A stretch of 14,738 nt of DNA. It comes from Desulfobacter curvatus DSM 3379. GTDB taxonomy: Bacteria > Desulfobacterota > Desulfobacteria > Desulfobacterales > Desulfobacteraceae. Location: positions 1 through 14,738 of the forward strand of contig NZ_KB892904.1 in NCBI RefSeq assembly GCF_000373985.1, written 5' to 3'. A program made the translations under genes and the position numbers. Positions 6,787 through 14,469 of this stretch are shown here, piece by piece (within the stretch, counting starts at the first letter, position 1; every line of letters begins with the position of its first letter). Under the pieces are notes generated by a model. It was not told the origin of the DNA. It did not search any database and worked only from the letters and a program-made list of their open reading frames with translations.

Positions 6787-8601
6787 ATGGCACAGGTAAT
6801 TTCCGACCAGCGGGACATTGAATTTGTTGTTCACGAGATCCTTCAGGCGCAGACCCTTGCAGAACTGAATGACAATTATGCCGACTTTAACAAAAAAACC
6901 ATTGATATGGTTATTAAAGAGGCAAAAAATCTGGCGCTTAAAGAGCTTCTGCCCATAAACAAAGAAGGGGATGAGATAGGCTGCACGCTTGAAAACGGCA
7001 AGGTCACCACGCCACCGTCTTTTAAGCGTGTATTTGATCTGTTTAATGAAGGAGAATGGTTGGCCCCCACTGAAAATCCCCAATGGGGCGGCCAGGGCAT
7101 GCCCTTTACTGTTGCAGCGGCAGCCGCTGAATATTTCAACGCAGCCAACTACCCCTTCATGATGTACTGCAGCCTAACCCAGGGAGCAGGCCACCTTATT
7201 GAGGAATTTGGAACCCAGGAACTGAAAAACACCTATCTTAAAAACATGTACACCGGCAAATGGACCGGCACCATGCTGCTCACCGAACCGGAGGCAGGTT
7301 CCGATGTCGGCGCACTGACCACAAAGGCGGTCCCTAACGGTGACGGTACTTATAACATTGTGGGTGAAAAGATTTTTATCTCGGGCGGTGAACATGATCT
7401 GACAGAAAATATCATCCATCCTGTGCTGGCCCGCATTGAAGGCGCCCCTGCCGGTACCAAGGGCATCTCCTTATTTCTGGTCCCGAAATACAGAGTGAAA
7501 AAAGACGGCTCTTTGGGCGAATTCAACGATGTCATCTGCACCGGCATTGAGCATAAAATGGGCATCCACGGCAACGCCACCTGCTCCTTGTCCCTGGGCA
7601 GCAAAGGCAACTGCATCGGCACTCTTTTGGGCGAAGAAAACAAAGGCATGAAAGCCATGTTCCTGTTGATGAATGCAGCCCGATTACTCGTAGGGGTCCA
7701 GGGGTTTGCCTGTGCCGGCGCCGCCTATATGTATGCACTGGACTATGCCAGAAACCGTATCCAGGGCCGGGATCTGACGGAAATCAGGAACCCTGAAGCC
7801 CAGGCCGTCCCCATCTTCCGCCATCCTGATGTGCGGCGCCAGCTCATGATGATGAAAACCAATGTGGAAGCCATGCGGACCTTGATCTACTATGCCCATT
7901 ATTGCATTGACATGTCCAAATATGCGGCAACCGAAGAAGAAAAAGCCAAATACCATGGGTTTGTTGAAATACTCACCCCCATTGCCAAAGGGTATGTCAC
8001 AGACCGGGCCTTTGAGGTCTGCTCCCAGGGCATGCAGGTATACGGCGGTTACGGATTTATCGAAGAGTACCCCATGGCCCAGTTGCTGCGGGACGTCAGA
8101 ATCACCCTGATCTACGAAGGGACCAACGGCATCCAGGCCATGGACCTTCTAGGCCGAAAACTCGGTATGAACAAAGGCAAACCCGTCATGGACCTGTTCG
8201 GCGAAATGCAGGCCACCATTGCCCTGGCCAAGGATATACCGGCACTTGAAAAATCAGCGGCCAAGGTCGAAGAGGTGGTAAACAAATTAGGTGAAGTGGC
8301 CATTCACATGGGCACCACCGCCATGAGCCCCAAAGTGCTTGTCGCCTTTGCCAATGCCCATCCGTTCCAGGATGCCACCGGTGACACCATTTTTGCCTGG
8401 ATGCTGCTGTGGCGCGCCGTGACCGCTGCCCAAAAACTTGAAAAGGCAAAGAAAAAAGATATCCCCTTCTACCAGGGCGTTATCAAAAGTCTTGAGTTTT
8501 ATGCCCAAACCGTACTGCCCGTCACCTTGGGCCGGTTTGCCGCCCTGCTTAACACATGCGCCGTGGCTGTGGAAATTGAAGACAACATGTTTCCCAGCTG
8601 A
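6787..8601 (+). CDS. acyl-CoA dehydrogenase, long DmdC-type
   Basis: This 604-residue FAD flavoenzyme would oxidise an acyl-CoA to the trans-2-enoyl-CoA in the cytoplasm, passing electrons to ETF. It follows the long layout of DmdC-like enzymes: an N-terminal extension, the middle domain with LLTEPEAGSDVG at 164-175, the C-terminal FAD domain with GGYGFIEEYPMAQLLRDVRI at 420-439, and an extra C-terminal helical domain of about 130 residues. Glu444 in IYEGTNGIQ is at the position of the catalytic base. Ordinary short-chain enzymes have about 380 residues. AGGAGG at 6777-6782 fixes the start. The gene stands alone between two probable operators and a strong terminator, with no ETF, thiolase or ligase gene adjacent. 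Substrate chain length is unknown; methylthiopropanoyl-CoA is one family precedent. Confidence 0.92.
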   Translation: MAQVISDQRDIEFVVHEILQAQTLAELNDNYADFNKKTIDMVIKEAKNLALKELLPINKEGDEIGCTLENGKVTTPPSFKRVFDLFNEGEWLAPTENPQWGGQGMPFTVAAAAAEYFNAANYPFMMYCSLTQGAGHLIEEFGTQELKNTYLKNMYTGKWTGTMLLTEPEAGSDVGALTTKAVPNGDGTYNIVGEKIFISGGEHDLTENIIHPVLARIEGAPAGTKGISLFLVPKYRVKKDGSLGEFNDVICTGIEHKMGIHGNATCSLSLGSKGNCIGTLLGEENKGMKAMFLLMNAARLLVGVQGFACAGAAYMYALDYARNRIQGRDLTEIRNPEAQAVPIFRHPDVRRQLMMMKTNVEAMRTLIYYAHYCIDMSKYAATEEEKAKYHGFVEILTPIAKGYVTDRAFEVCSQGMQVYGGYGFIEEYPMAQLLRDVRITLIYEGTNGIQAMDLLGRKLGMNKGKPVMDLFGEMQATIALAKDIPALEKSAAKVEEVVNKLGEVAIHMGTTAMSPKVLVAFANAHPFQDATGDTIFAWMLLWRAVTAAQKLEKAKKKDIPFYQGVIKSLEFYAQTVLPVTLGRFAALLNTCAVAVEIEDNMFPS

Positions 8602-8635
8602 TCAGACCGTTTTTAACAAACCGCATATCATCTTA

Positions 8636-8669
8636 AAAAGGCTGCCTACTTTCACTTAGGCAGCCTTTT
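8636..8669. terminator. bidirectional terminator between convergent genes
   Basis: AAAAGGCTGCCTA (8636-8648) pairs perfectly with TAGGCAGCCTTTT (8657-8669) over 13 bp with an 8-nt loop. T-tracts or A-tracts flank the GC core on both strands. It ends the acyl-CoA dehydrogenase transcript rightward and overlaps the stop codon of the leftward hydrolase gene, so it serves both. Confidence 0.85.
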
Positions 8670-9996
8670 ATTGATCATCCAAAGATTTTTGAAGATCGCA
8701 GGTTTCATCGGCAAGGCAGATCATGGCTCTTTCCAGTCTCGAATAATCCGGGTTAAAGGTTCCTCTTCTCCAGTAATCGTAATCCAGTTCTTTTTTGGCC
8801 GCGTTTGAGGCAATATCCTTTTCCCCGAAAATGGTTTTGGCTGAGCCTTGCTGGCATTTATTAAAATCTTCCATGTCCGGTGGGGTGTCATAGGCTTTGC
8901 AGTGGTGATACCTGCCGTTGACGCCGTAATGTTCATCTGCCGGGCTCATGGATAGGGCTGTATGGGCGTAGTTGGCGAACCGATATGCTGTTCCCTGGAA
9001 CTCCCGGTCCACCGGACCCAGCTTGACTTCTTTGATATCCCCACAGGGCGGAGCAATGTTTCGCTCGGCATGACGGGATGCATACCAGATCAGGCCCCGG
9101 CGCCGGGCAGTCACCCGGTCACAAAAAAACTGCCGGGCTGCATCGGCGTCTATGGTGTCATCGTCAGCACTGACCGCCATGAGTACAGGCACGTTAATGA
9201 GGCTTTTGCTTTTCATGATGTTCTTGGTGAGCAGGTAAAATTCGGCGCCGGCATTGACGGAAAATGATTCATACCGCGCCGCGTCTCTTTCTTCAAATGT
9301 GTCGAGCCAGTCCTTTACCCAGCGCAGGTAAGGGCTAAGAAAGGCCGCCTCTGACTTGGCCTTAACAGCTGTGGAGATCAGGATAAGTCCTTTGATTTTA
9401 CAACTTTTGGGATTGTCCAGCAGATGTCGCACGGCAAGGGCCGTGCCGGTGGAGAATCCCACCAGGTAAAGATCGGAAATCGTCTCCATATTTTCAAAGC
9501 TGCGGACCCCATAGTCGGTAATGGCCATCCAGTCTGTATGCCGCATGTTCAGGGAGTCTCCGGCAACCGTACCGTGACCGGGCAGCAGCACGGCCCGAAT
9601 GGTGCCGTTGGGATAGGCCTGATGCAGGGAGTCGGCAATACTGTGCATCAGGTAGGGGGAGTCGGTGAGCCCATGAATAAGGAGAAACCCCTTACCCTTG
9701 CCGGGCCCAGTGCTGCCCTTTTCCGGGAGGCGTTCAAACGGCCCCCGCATTTGTGCTGCCTGGGCAGCCGAATATTTACCAAGATAGGGACTGTCCCCGC
9801 TGCTGAACCGCAGATCGCCCAGGATGTGTTCAATATTTTTTCTGCTTTCCTGAACATATTGACTGAAGGGATAATCCGGATCGGTAGGAACGCCGGCCGG
9901 ACTGCCGGTTTTTTTCAAAAAAGAAGGGGTCGGACCGCAGGAAGCAAGGAAAAATAAAAGAAGAAGAAAAAACCCGTTGATCTTAAATCTGAACAT
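8668..9996 (-). CDS. alpha/beta-hydrolase lipoprotein (probable esterase/lipase)
   Basis: The 442-residue product is a membrane-anchored serine hydrolase exported by the Sec system. The N-terminus has a hydrophobic stretch ending in the lipobox LASC, so Cys20 would be lipidated. The fold is marked by the HG oxyanion motif in LLIHGLTDS at 105-113, LPGHGT at 138-143, and the nucleophile elbow GFSTG at 180-184 with Ser182. The acid is probably among Asp278-Asp283 in ADDDTID, and a late His, His345 or His356, completes the triad. The layout resembles monoacylglycerol-lipase and carboxylesterase families, with an extra C-terminal 100 residues I do not recognise. ATG 9996 is chosen because AAGGAG lies 7 nt upstream and the signal peptide begins there; a longer frame to 10089 would bury the signal. 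It is divergent from the large sensor kinase. Confidence 0.87.
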   Translation of the reverse strand: MFRFKINGFFLLLLFFLASCGPTPSFLKKTGSPAGVPTDPDYPFSQYVQESRKNIEHILGDLRFSSGDSPYLGKYSAAQAAQMRGPFERLPEKGSTGPGKGKGFLLIHGLTDSPYLMHSIADSLHQAYPNGTIRAVLLPGHGTVAGDSLNMRHTDWMAITDYGVRSFENMETISDLYLVGFSTGTALAVRHLLDNPKSCKIKGLILISTAVKAKSEAAFLSPYLRWVKDWLDTFEERDAARYESFSVNAGAEFYLLTKNIMKSKSLINVPVLMAVSADDDTIDADAARQFFCDRVTARRRGLIWYASRHAERNIAPPCGDIKEVKLGPVDREFQGTAYRFANYAHTALSMSPADEHYGVNGRYHHCKAYDTPPDMEDFNKCQQGSAKTIFGEKDIASNAAKKELDYDYWRRGTFNPDYSRLERAMICLADETCDLQKSLDDQ

Positions 9997-10090
9997 GTTG
10001 GTTCTCCTTTGAGTGATAAAGGTTTCATCCGGCTGAATCATGGCCGAGTTGTCAGCCGACCGGAGAGTGGTGTGGTGAGTTCCCCCCATC

Positions 10091-10116
10091 GTTGAAGAGA
10101 TGATAATGATTTCAAC
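10091..10116. promoter_or_regulatory. spaced inverted repeat GTTGAA-N14-TTCAAC
   Basis: Six-base arms face each other across 14 bp in the divergent intergenic region, about 95 bp upstream of the hydrolase start. The spacer contains GATAATGAT, which looks like half of a Fur box, though the full 19-bp Fur consensus matches only about 12 positions. It may be an operator for the hydrolase gene; chance is not excluded. Confidence 0.25.
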
Positions 10117-10284
10117 TTCAAGGCATTAAGGTTACCCGGGTAGTATTCTACCGCAAAACCCCGGACCAGAGGATTACATGGTTCTGGCAATGCCTGTCAT
10201 TTTATGATAGCCTCGACGATCAGGCAACCCCGGACATGGTTCCTGTCCTGTATCAGTTCAACTGCCCGGGGTGTCCGAAAAACC

Positions 10285-10323
10285 GGGTTGCAGCAGGTTT
10301 TTTATAAAAACTCGCTGTAACCC
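10285..10323. repeat. 39-nt hairpin in the kinase leader
   Basis: GGGTTGCAGC pairs with GCTGTAACCC (one G-U), then after a single A-C mismatch the stem continues through GGTTTTT against AAAAACT to a 3-nt loop. In all, 18 of 19 positions can pair. It ends about 100 bp before the preferred kinase start. It could be an old transcription terminator, an attenuator-like leader or a repetitive-element remnant. The T-run lies inside the stem, so classic termination is doubtful. Confidence 0.4.
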
Positions 10324-10425
10324 AAAGAGATGTTTCAATATTCGTTGTGGGCCGAAGTAGGGGTATCGATAGACCAAGGACGGCCCGTGTACGTTATAGC
10401 TGAACAAACAAAAGAAAAGAGATCC

Positions 10426-13400
10426 ATGATAACGGCATGCTTCAGGGAACAGTGGCGTAAAAAGGGGACACATCTTTTCCATGGACGACCAGGCCGCCCG
10501 GGTTTGTTTCTGATCCCGATCCTAATTCCGGTTCTGCTTTTCTGCAGCCCCGCCGTATCACCGGCCTTCAAGGCCATGTTCTCCCATCCCTTTGATACAG
10601 GGTCTTATAATTGCGGCATTACCCAGGACCGTGACGGGTTTATCTGGGTGGGTACCCCCGAAGGAATCGTCCGGTGGGACGGGTATGAGATGAAGCGGTT
10701 CGTATCCGGTCCGGATTCCCTGAACAACGACATTTCGCCCTGTGTGTTTGCCGACAGTTCCGGCCTGAGGATCTGGGTGGCCACCATGGGAGGCGGATTA
10801 AATTGTTACGACAAACGGTTGAATAAATTTATCTATTTCCGACATGATCCCGGCAATCCGACCAGCATCAGTTCTGACTTTTTCAACTGGGCCCCCAGAA
10901 CCATTGCCGAAGACCGGGACGGAAAAATCTGGGTGGGAACCCAGGACGGTCTGAATCGTTACGACCCCTCTCAAAACACCTTTGTCCGTTATCTTCCCGA
11001 ACCGGAAAACCCTAACAGCCTGAGCCACGGAAATATTTTCACGGTCTTTGTGGACCGGGAGAACAGGGTCTGGGCCGGGACTAAAGCCGGGGGGCTGAAT
11101 CGCCTGGATAAACAAACAGGTCATGTTACCCAAATTTCCCTGGAGAGCGTTGAACGGCAATCCCCGAACGACTCAGAACGTTACTGCACCGGGTGCATCA
11201 ACAGTATCATCCAGGGGCCAAAGGGATTTATCTGGATCGGCACCGCCGGAGCCGGACTCTTTCGTATAGATCCCCAGACCCTTGAGACCCGGCAATTTAC
11301 CCATGCCCCCCATAAAGCGCAGGGCTTGGCCGACAATTATGTCTACGCGCTCATGTCCGACGGAAAGGGCAATATTTGGATTTCCCACTCCTATACTGCC
11401 CCGGTTGGGCTGGAAATTTTTAACACCGACGCTGAGACCTTCACATCCCTGGGCCATGATCCGGATAATCCCCTGAGCCCCAGGGGCAACAAAATCATGG
11501 ACCTTTTCACGGACCGCCAGGGAATTGTCTGGACAGTGGAAAATACAGGCCCTGTGGATGCCTGGGACAGCTTTGCCCACCAATTTTCAGTTTACCGCCA
11601 CAATGCCGGGGACGGCACAAGCCTGGCATCCAACTCAGTGATCACGCTCTTTCAGGACAGCCGGAACACCATCTGGGTTGCCGGCGGCAGCCAGGGCGGC
11701 CTTTCCCGTTTCAATCCAGAGACAGATGACTTTTCCAGGGCAGGCCCCATTGCACAAAAAATCCCGGCCCTTTCTTCGGTATATTCGATGTGCGAGGACA
11801 ATGCCGGCCGGTTCTGGGTGGGATCGGGTGACGGCTCCTTGAATATATACAACCGGGAGAACCAAACCCTGGAAGCGACCTACCAGAATCCTCTGGCCGA
11901 CAAGGCACCGCCCAGAAGCCTTATTCAGGATAGTCTCAATCCGGACCTGCTCTGGTTCGGCACCCAGGAGAACGGGCTTTTCCGATTCAATAAGAAGACA
12001 GGCAGGTTCAGGCAGTTTGTTCACGACCGTGCCGATCCCCAAAGTTTGAGTAACAAAGTGGCATTTAACCTGGTTGAGGACCGGGAGGGGACCCTTTGGA
12101 TTTGCACTAAACTCGGTCTGAACAGCTATAACCCTGCCACAGAAACCTTTCACCGGTTTATAAAAGGAAAAACCGGCCTTCGGGGAAACAACATCAATGA
12201 CTGCCATGAGGATGCAAAAGGCTGCTTCTGGGTGAGTACCGAGGATGGGGGATTGCATCTCTTCGATAAAAAAAATGGGATGTTCACGCCGGTAACAGCG
12301 GTACAGGGTCTGCCCGCCAGAGCCATACGGGCCATTCAGGAAGATGACAGGGGACGGCTCTGGCTGAGTTCTGATAAGGGGCTATATGTCTTTGACACCA
12401 AAGCGTGGAAGGTTCTGGACCATTACTCGGCAAAAGACGGACTCCAGGGAGACCGGTTCAGTGTCTTTGCCACCAGTGCGCTGAAAAGCCGGGAGGGAGA
12501 ATTCTGGTTTTCCGGCCTTTCAGGGGTGAATCGCTTCCATCCGGACAGAATCAGAAAAAATCCCTATATCCCGCCGGTGCGGCTGATTGCCCTTGAACAG
12601 GGAGGGCACCCCCTTAACATCGGAATAGCTCCTGAAATTATTGAAAATATCCATCTGCCCTGGCAGAAAAATTTTTTTGAATTTGAATTTTCAGTCCTGA
12701 ATTTTACCCGTCCCGTGAACAATGAATCTGCCTATTTTCTTGAAGGATTTGAAACCCAAAAGGACCGGACCTTAAACCGGCGATACGGCAAGTACACCAA
12801 CCTGCCCGGGGGCACCTATACCTTGCACCTGTTGGGCAGCAACAACAATGGGGTATGGAACAAAAAGGGCAAGGCCATCAAAATCCAGGTGGACAAACCG
12901 CCCTGGGAACGAACCTGGGCCTATCCAGCCTACGCTATTGCCTGCATCGGGATCTGGCTTTGGGGCCGGCGGCTTGCCCATAAGGGGGTGGAAAAAAAAA
13001 TAAAGGTCCAGGCGGAAGAGTTGGAAAAAGAAAAGCAGGTCACCGAGCAGCTCCGCGCCATTGACAAGATGAAATCCGAATTGCTCAAAAAGCAGGACCA
13101 GGTGGAAAACGAGCTTGTCAAAAACAAACAAAAACTTGAAGAGATGGTTAAGGATCGGACCCTGGCACTCAATGCGGCAAAGGATAAAGCAGAGGCTGCA
13201 AGCCAGGCCAAGGGCGAGTTTCTGGCCAATATGAGTCATGAGATCCGAACCCCTTTGAACCTGGTCATCGGATTCTCCGATATCATTTATAAAGAGATCC
13301 AGGATGACGCCATTAAAGAGTATGTGGCCACCATTCGCTCTGCCGGAAATTCACTTCTGGCCATGCTCAACGATATCCTTGATCTGTCAAAGGCTGAATC

Positions 13401-14283
13401 CGGGAGCTTTCCTCTGAACTATGGCACCTTTAATCTTGAAGGACTGCTTAAGGAACTCAACCAAATTTACGCGAACACAGCCCAGATCAAGGGAATTAAA
13501 TTCCACATGGAGGTGGGAAAAGAGGTCCCCCCCAGCATCGTCCTGGACAGAGTAAGGCTCAGGCAGGTTCTGATGAATATAACGGGAAATGCCATTAAAT
13601 TCACCTCATCCGGCTTTGTTAAACTCACGGCCGGGTATCGGCACCTTGAAAAAGGGTCCGGGTTTTCAGAGCTTTTCTTTATCATTCAAGACAGCGGTAT
13701 CGGCATTGCCCCCGACCAGAGGGAACGGATATTTGAAAGGTTCAGCCAGCAAAAGGGCCAGAACTTTTATACCTACGGCGGAACCGGCATTGGGCTTTCC
13801 ATATCCAAAAAAATAGTGAAGGCCATGGGCGGCACCATTGAGGTGGACTCAACCCCGGGAAAAGGCAGCCGCTTCCGGGTCTCCATTCCCAATGTCAAAA
13901 GCGGGACCAGGAAGCCTCCTTCCCTGCCCTGCGATGTGGTTACGGCACAAGCCGAAGAAAAAAAAATATTTAACCTCTTTCCCCCGCCCAAAGACGATAC
14001 GCCCATGGCGCTTGATAGATTAGAGGAGTTGTTGACCCTGCTCAAGGAGGAGATGCTGGGCAGGTTGGAATACCTCAGTGAGGCCATGATCATTGGAAAT
14101 GTCCAAGTCTTTGCCGAAGAGATCGTCGAACTGGGTCAAGTTTATGAATACGCCCCCTTGCGAATATGGGGGGAAGCGGTGTCCAAACAGGCCAAAACCT
14201 TTGATATGGTTTCCCTTCCTTGTACCTTGAAATGCTTTCCGAACCTCATTGACCAACTTTCCAGGCTTATTCAAACGAGATGA
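10426..14283 (+). CDS. giant sensor histidine kinase: 14-blade Reg_prop, Y_Y_Y, HisKA, HATPase
   Basis: This 1285-residue membrane sensor would detect a ligand outside the cytoplasm and autophosphorylate. A signal segment lies at about 28-50. Residues 60-720 contain fourteen Reg_prop repeats of the form D-x-x-G-x-x-W-[VI]-G-T-x-x-G-L-x-x-[YF]-[DN], enough for two seven-bladed propellers. A Y_Y_Y domain (about 720-825), a membrane helix (831-848) and a coiled coil (850-920) follow. The HisKA domain has His938 in NMSHEIRTPLN. The ATPase has the N box around Asn1055, G1 DSGIGIAP near 1089 and G2 GGTGIGLS near 1118. The periplasmic design matches Bacteroidetes hybrid two-component sensors, but receiver and AraC parts are absent. 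The last 100 residues are helical and contain no His. ATG 10426 is chosen for the signal peptide and AAGAGA upstream; ATG 10330 adds 32 residues without a good ribosome-binding site. Confidence 0.9.
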   Translation: MITACFREQWRKKGTHLFHGRPGRPGLFLIPILIPVLLFCSPAVSPAFKAMFSHPFDTGSYNCGITQDRDGFIWVGTPEGIVRWDGYEMKRFVSGPDSLNNDISPCVFADSSGLRIWVATMGGGLNCYDKRLNKFIYFRHDPGNPTSISSDFFNWAPRTIAEDRDGKIWVGTQDGLNRYDPSQNTFVRYLPEPENPNSLSHGNIFTVFVDRENRVWAGTKAGGLNRLDKQTGHVTQISLESVERQSPNDSERYCTGCINSIIQGPKGFIWIGTAGAGLFRIDPQTLETRQFTHAPHKAQGLADNYVYALMSDGKGNIWISHSYTAPVGLEIFNTDAETFTSLGHDPDNPLSPRGNKIMDLFTDRQGIVWTVENTGPVDAWDSFAHQFSVYRHNAGDGTSLASNSVITLFQDSRNTIWVAGGSQGGLSRFNPETDDFSRAGPIAQKIPALSSVYSMCEDNAGRFWVGSGDGSLNIYNRENQTLEATYQNPLADKAPPRSLIQDSLNPDLLWFGTQENGLFRFNKKTGRFRQFVHDRADPQSLSNKVAFNLVEDREGTLWICTKLGLNSYNPATETFHRFIKGKTGLRGNNINDCHEDAKGCFWVSTEDGGLHLFDKKNGMFTPVTAVQGLPARAIRAIQEDDRGRLWLSSDKGLYVFDTKAWKVLDHYSAKDGLQGDRFSVFATSALKSREGEFWFSGLSGVNRFHPDRIRKNPYIPPVRLIALEQGGHPLNIGIAPEIIENIHLPWQKNFFEFEFSVLNFTRPVNNESAYFLEGFETQKDRTLNRRYGKYTNLPGGTYTLHLLGSNNNGVWNKKGKAIKIQVDKPPWERTWAYPAYAIACIGIWLWGRRLAHKGVEKKIKVQAEELEKEKQVTEQLRAIDKMKSELLKKQDQVENELVKNKQKLEEMVKDRTLALNAAKDKAEAASQAKGEFLANMSHEIRTPLNLVIGFSDIIYKEIQDDAIKEYVATIRSAGNSLLAMLNDILDLSKAESGSFPLNYGTFNLEGLLKELNQIYANTAQIKGIKFHMEVGKEVPPSIVLDRVRLRQVLMNITGNAIKFTSSGFVKLTAGYRHLEKGSGFSELFFIIQDSGIGIAPDQRERIFERFSQQKGQNFYTYGGTGIGLSISKKIVKAMGGTIEVDSTPGKGSRFRVSIPNVKSGTRKPPSLPCDVVTAQAEEKKIFNLFPPPKDDTPMALDRLEELLTLLKEEMLGRLEYLSEAMIIGNVQVFAEEIVELGQVYEYAPLRIWGEAVSKQAKTFDMVSLPCTLKCFPNLIDQLSRLIQTR

Positions 14284-14288
14284 CCTTT

Positions 14289-14324
14289 CCCATTGGCCGA
14301 TTAATTATTCATCATGTTAATGGG
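14289..14324. terminator. weak hairpin after the kinase gene
   Basis: CCCATTGGC pairs with GTTAATGGG (two G-U pairs) around an 18-nt loop, starting 6 bp past the kinase stop codon. There is no T-tract after it, so termination is doubtful. Confidence 0.25.
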
Positions 14325-14424
14325 ACATACAATGATTGATAAAAATCCCCAAAAATAGTAAAAAAGCAAGGTACGCATATAAATTCAGCTTTTCTCATCA
14401 ATTGGTTAAATATAAGGAGGAAGA

Positions 14425-14469
14425 ATGGCAACAACCAATGATAATCTAAAAGAGGGGCTACCGGTTTAA
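14425..14469 (+). pseudogene. rubrerythrin-like gene, N-terminal remnant cut by an insertion element
   Basis: A strong AAGGAGG (14414-14420) lies 4 bases before ATG 14425. The frame encodes MATTNDNLKEG, then LPV and a stop. The first eleven residues match the usual start of a two-domain rubrerythrin family of anaerobes, in which M-(A/P)-TT-x-(E/D)-NL-x-(E)-A leads into FAGESQANRKY. That continuation is missing: from about 14454 the sequence becomes the end of an insertion element. Rubrerythrins reduce peroxide in the cytoplasm of anaerobes. The remainder of the gene would be expected beyond the element, outside the window. The identification rests on a short match plus the excellent ribosome-binding site, so it is moderate. 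Confidence 0.5.

Larger units (their letters stand above)
9997..10425. other. 429-bp intergenic region between divergent hydrolase and kinase genes
   Basis: No gene is supported here; open frames reaching in from either side lack ribosome-binding sites at their outer starts. The region holds a spaced inverted repeat at 10091-10116, the direct repeat CCCCGGAC at 10159-10166 and 10228-10235, CGGACA at 10231-10236 facing TGTCCG at 10272-10277, and a long hairpin at 10285-10323. TATGAT at 10203-10208 is a possible -10 box for the kinase but has no good -35. The density of inverted repeats suggests a regulated divergent promoter region or a structured leader. Confidence 0.5.

Noticed and set aside
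9424..9957. Rightward 177-codon frame inside the hydrolase gene
   Set aside because: It is entirely antisense to a well-supported lipoprotein hydrolase with visible catalytic motifs; a long shadow frame is expected from biased codon use.
10330..10425. Upstream extension of the kinase to ATG 10330
   Set aside because: AAGAG abuts the ATG with no spacing, and the added 32 residues would precede a signal peptide.
11635..12258. Leftward 207-codon frame inside the sensor kinase
   Set aside because: It is antisense to the Reg_prop blades, whose regular motifs create long open shadow frames.
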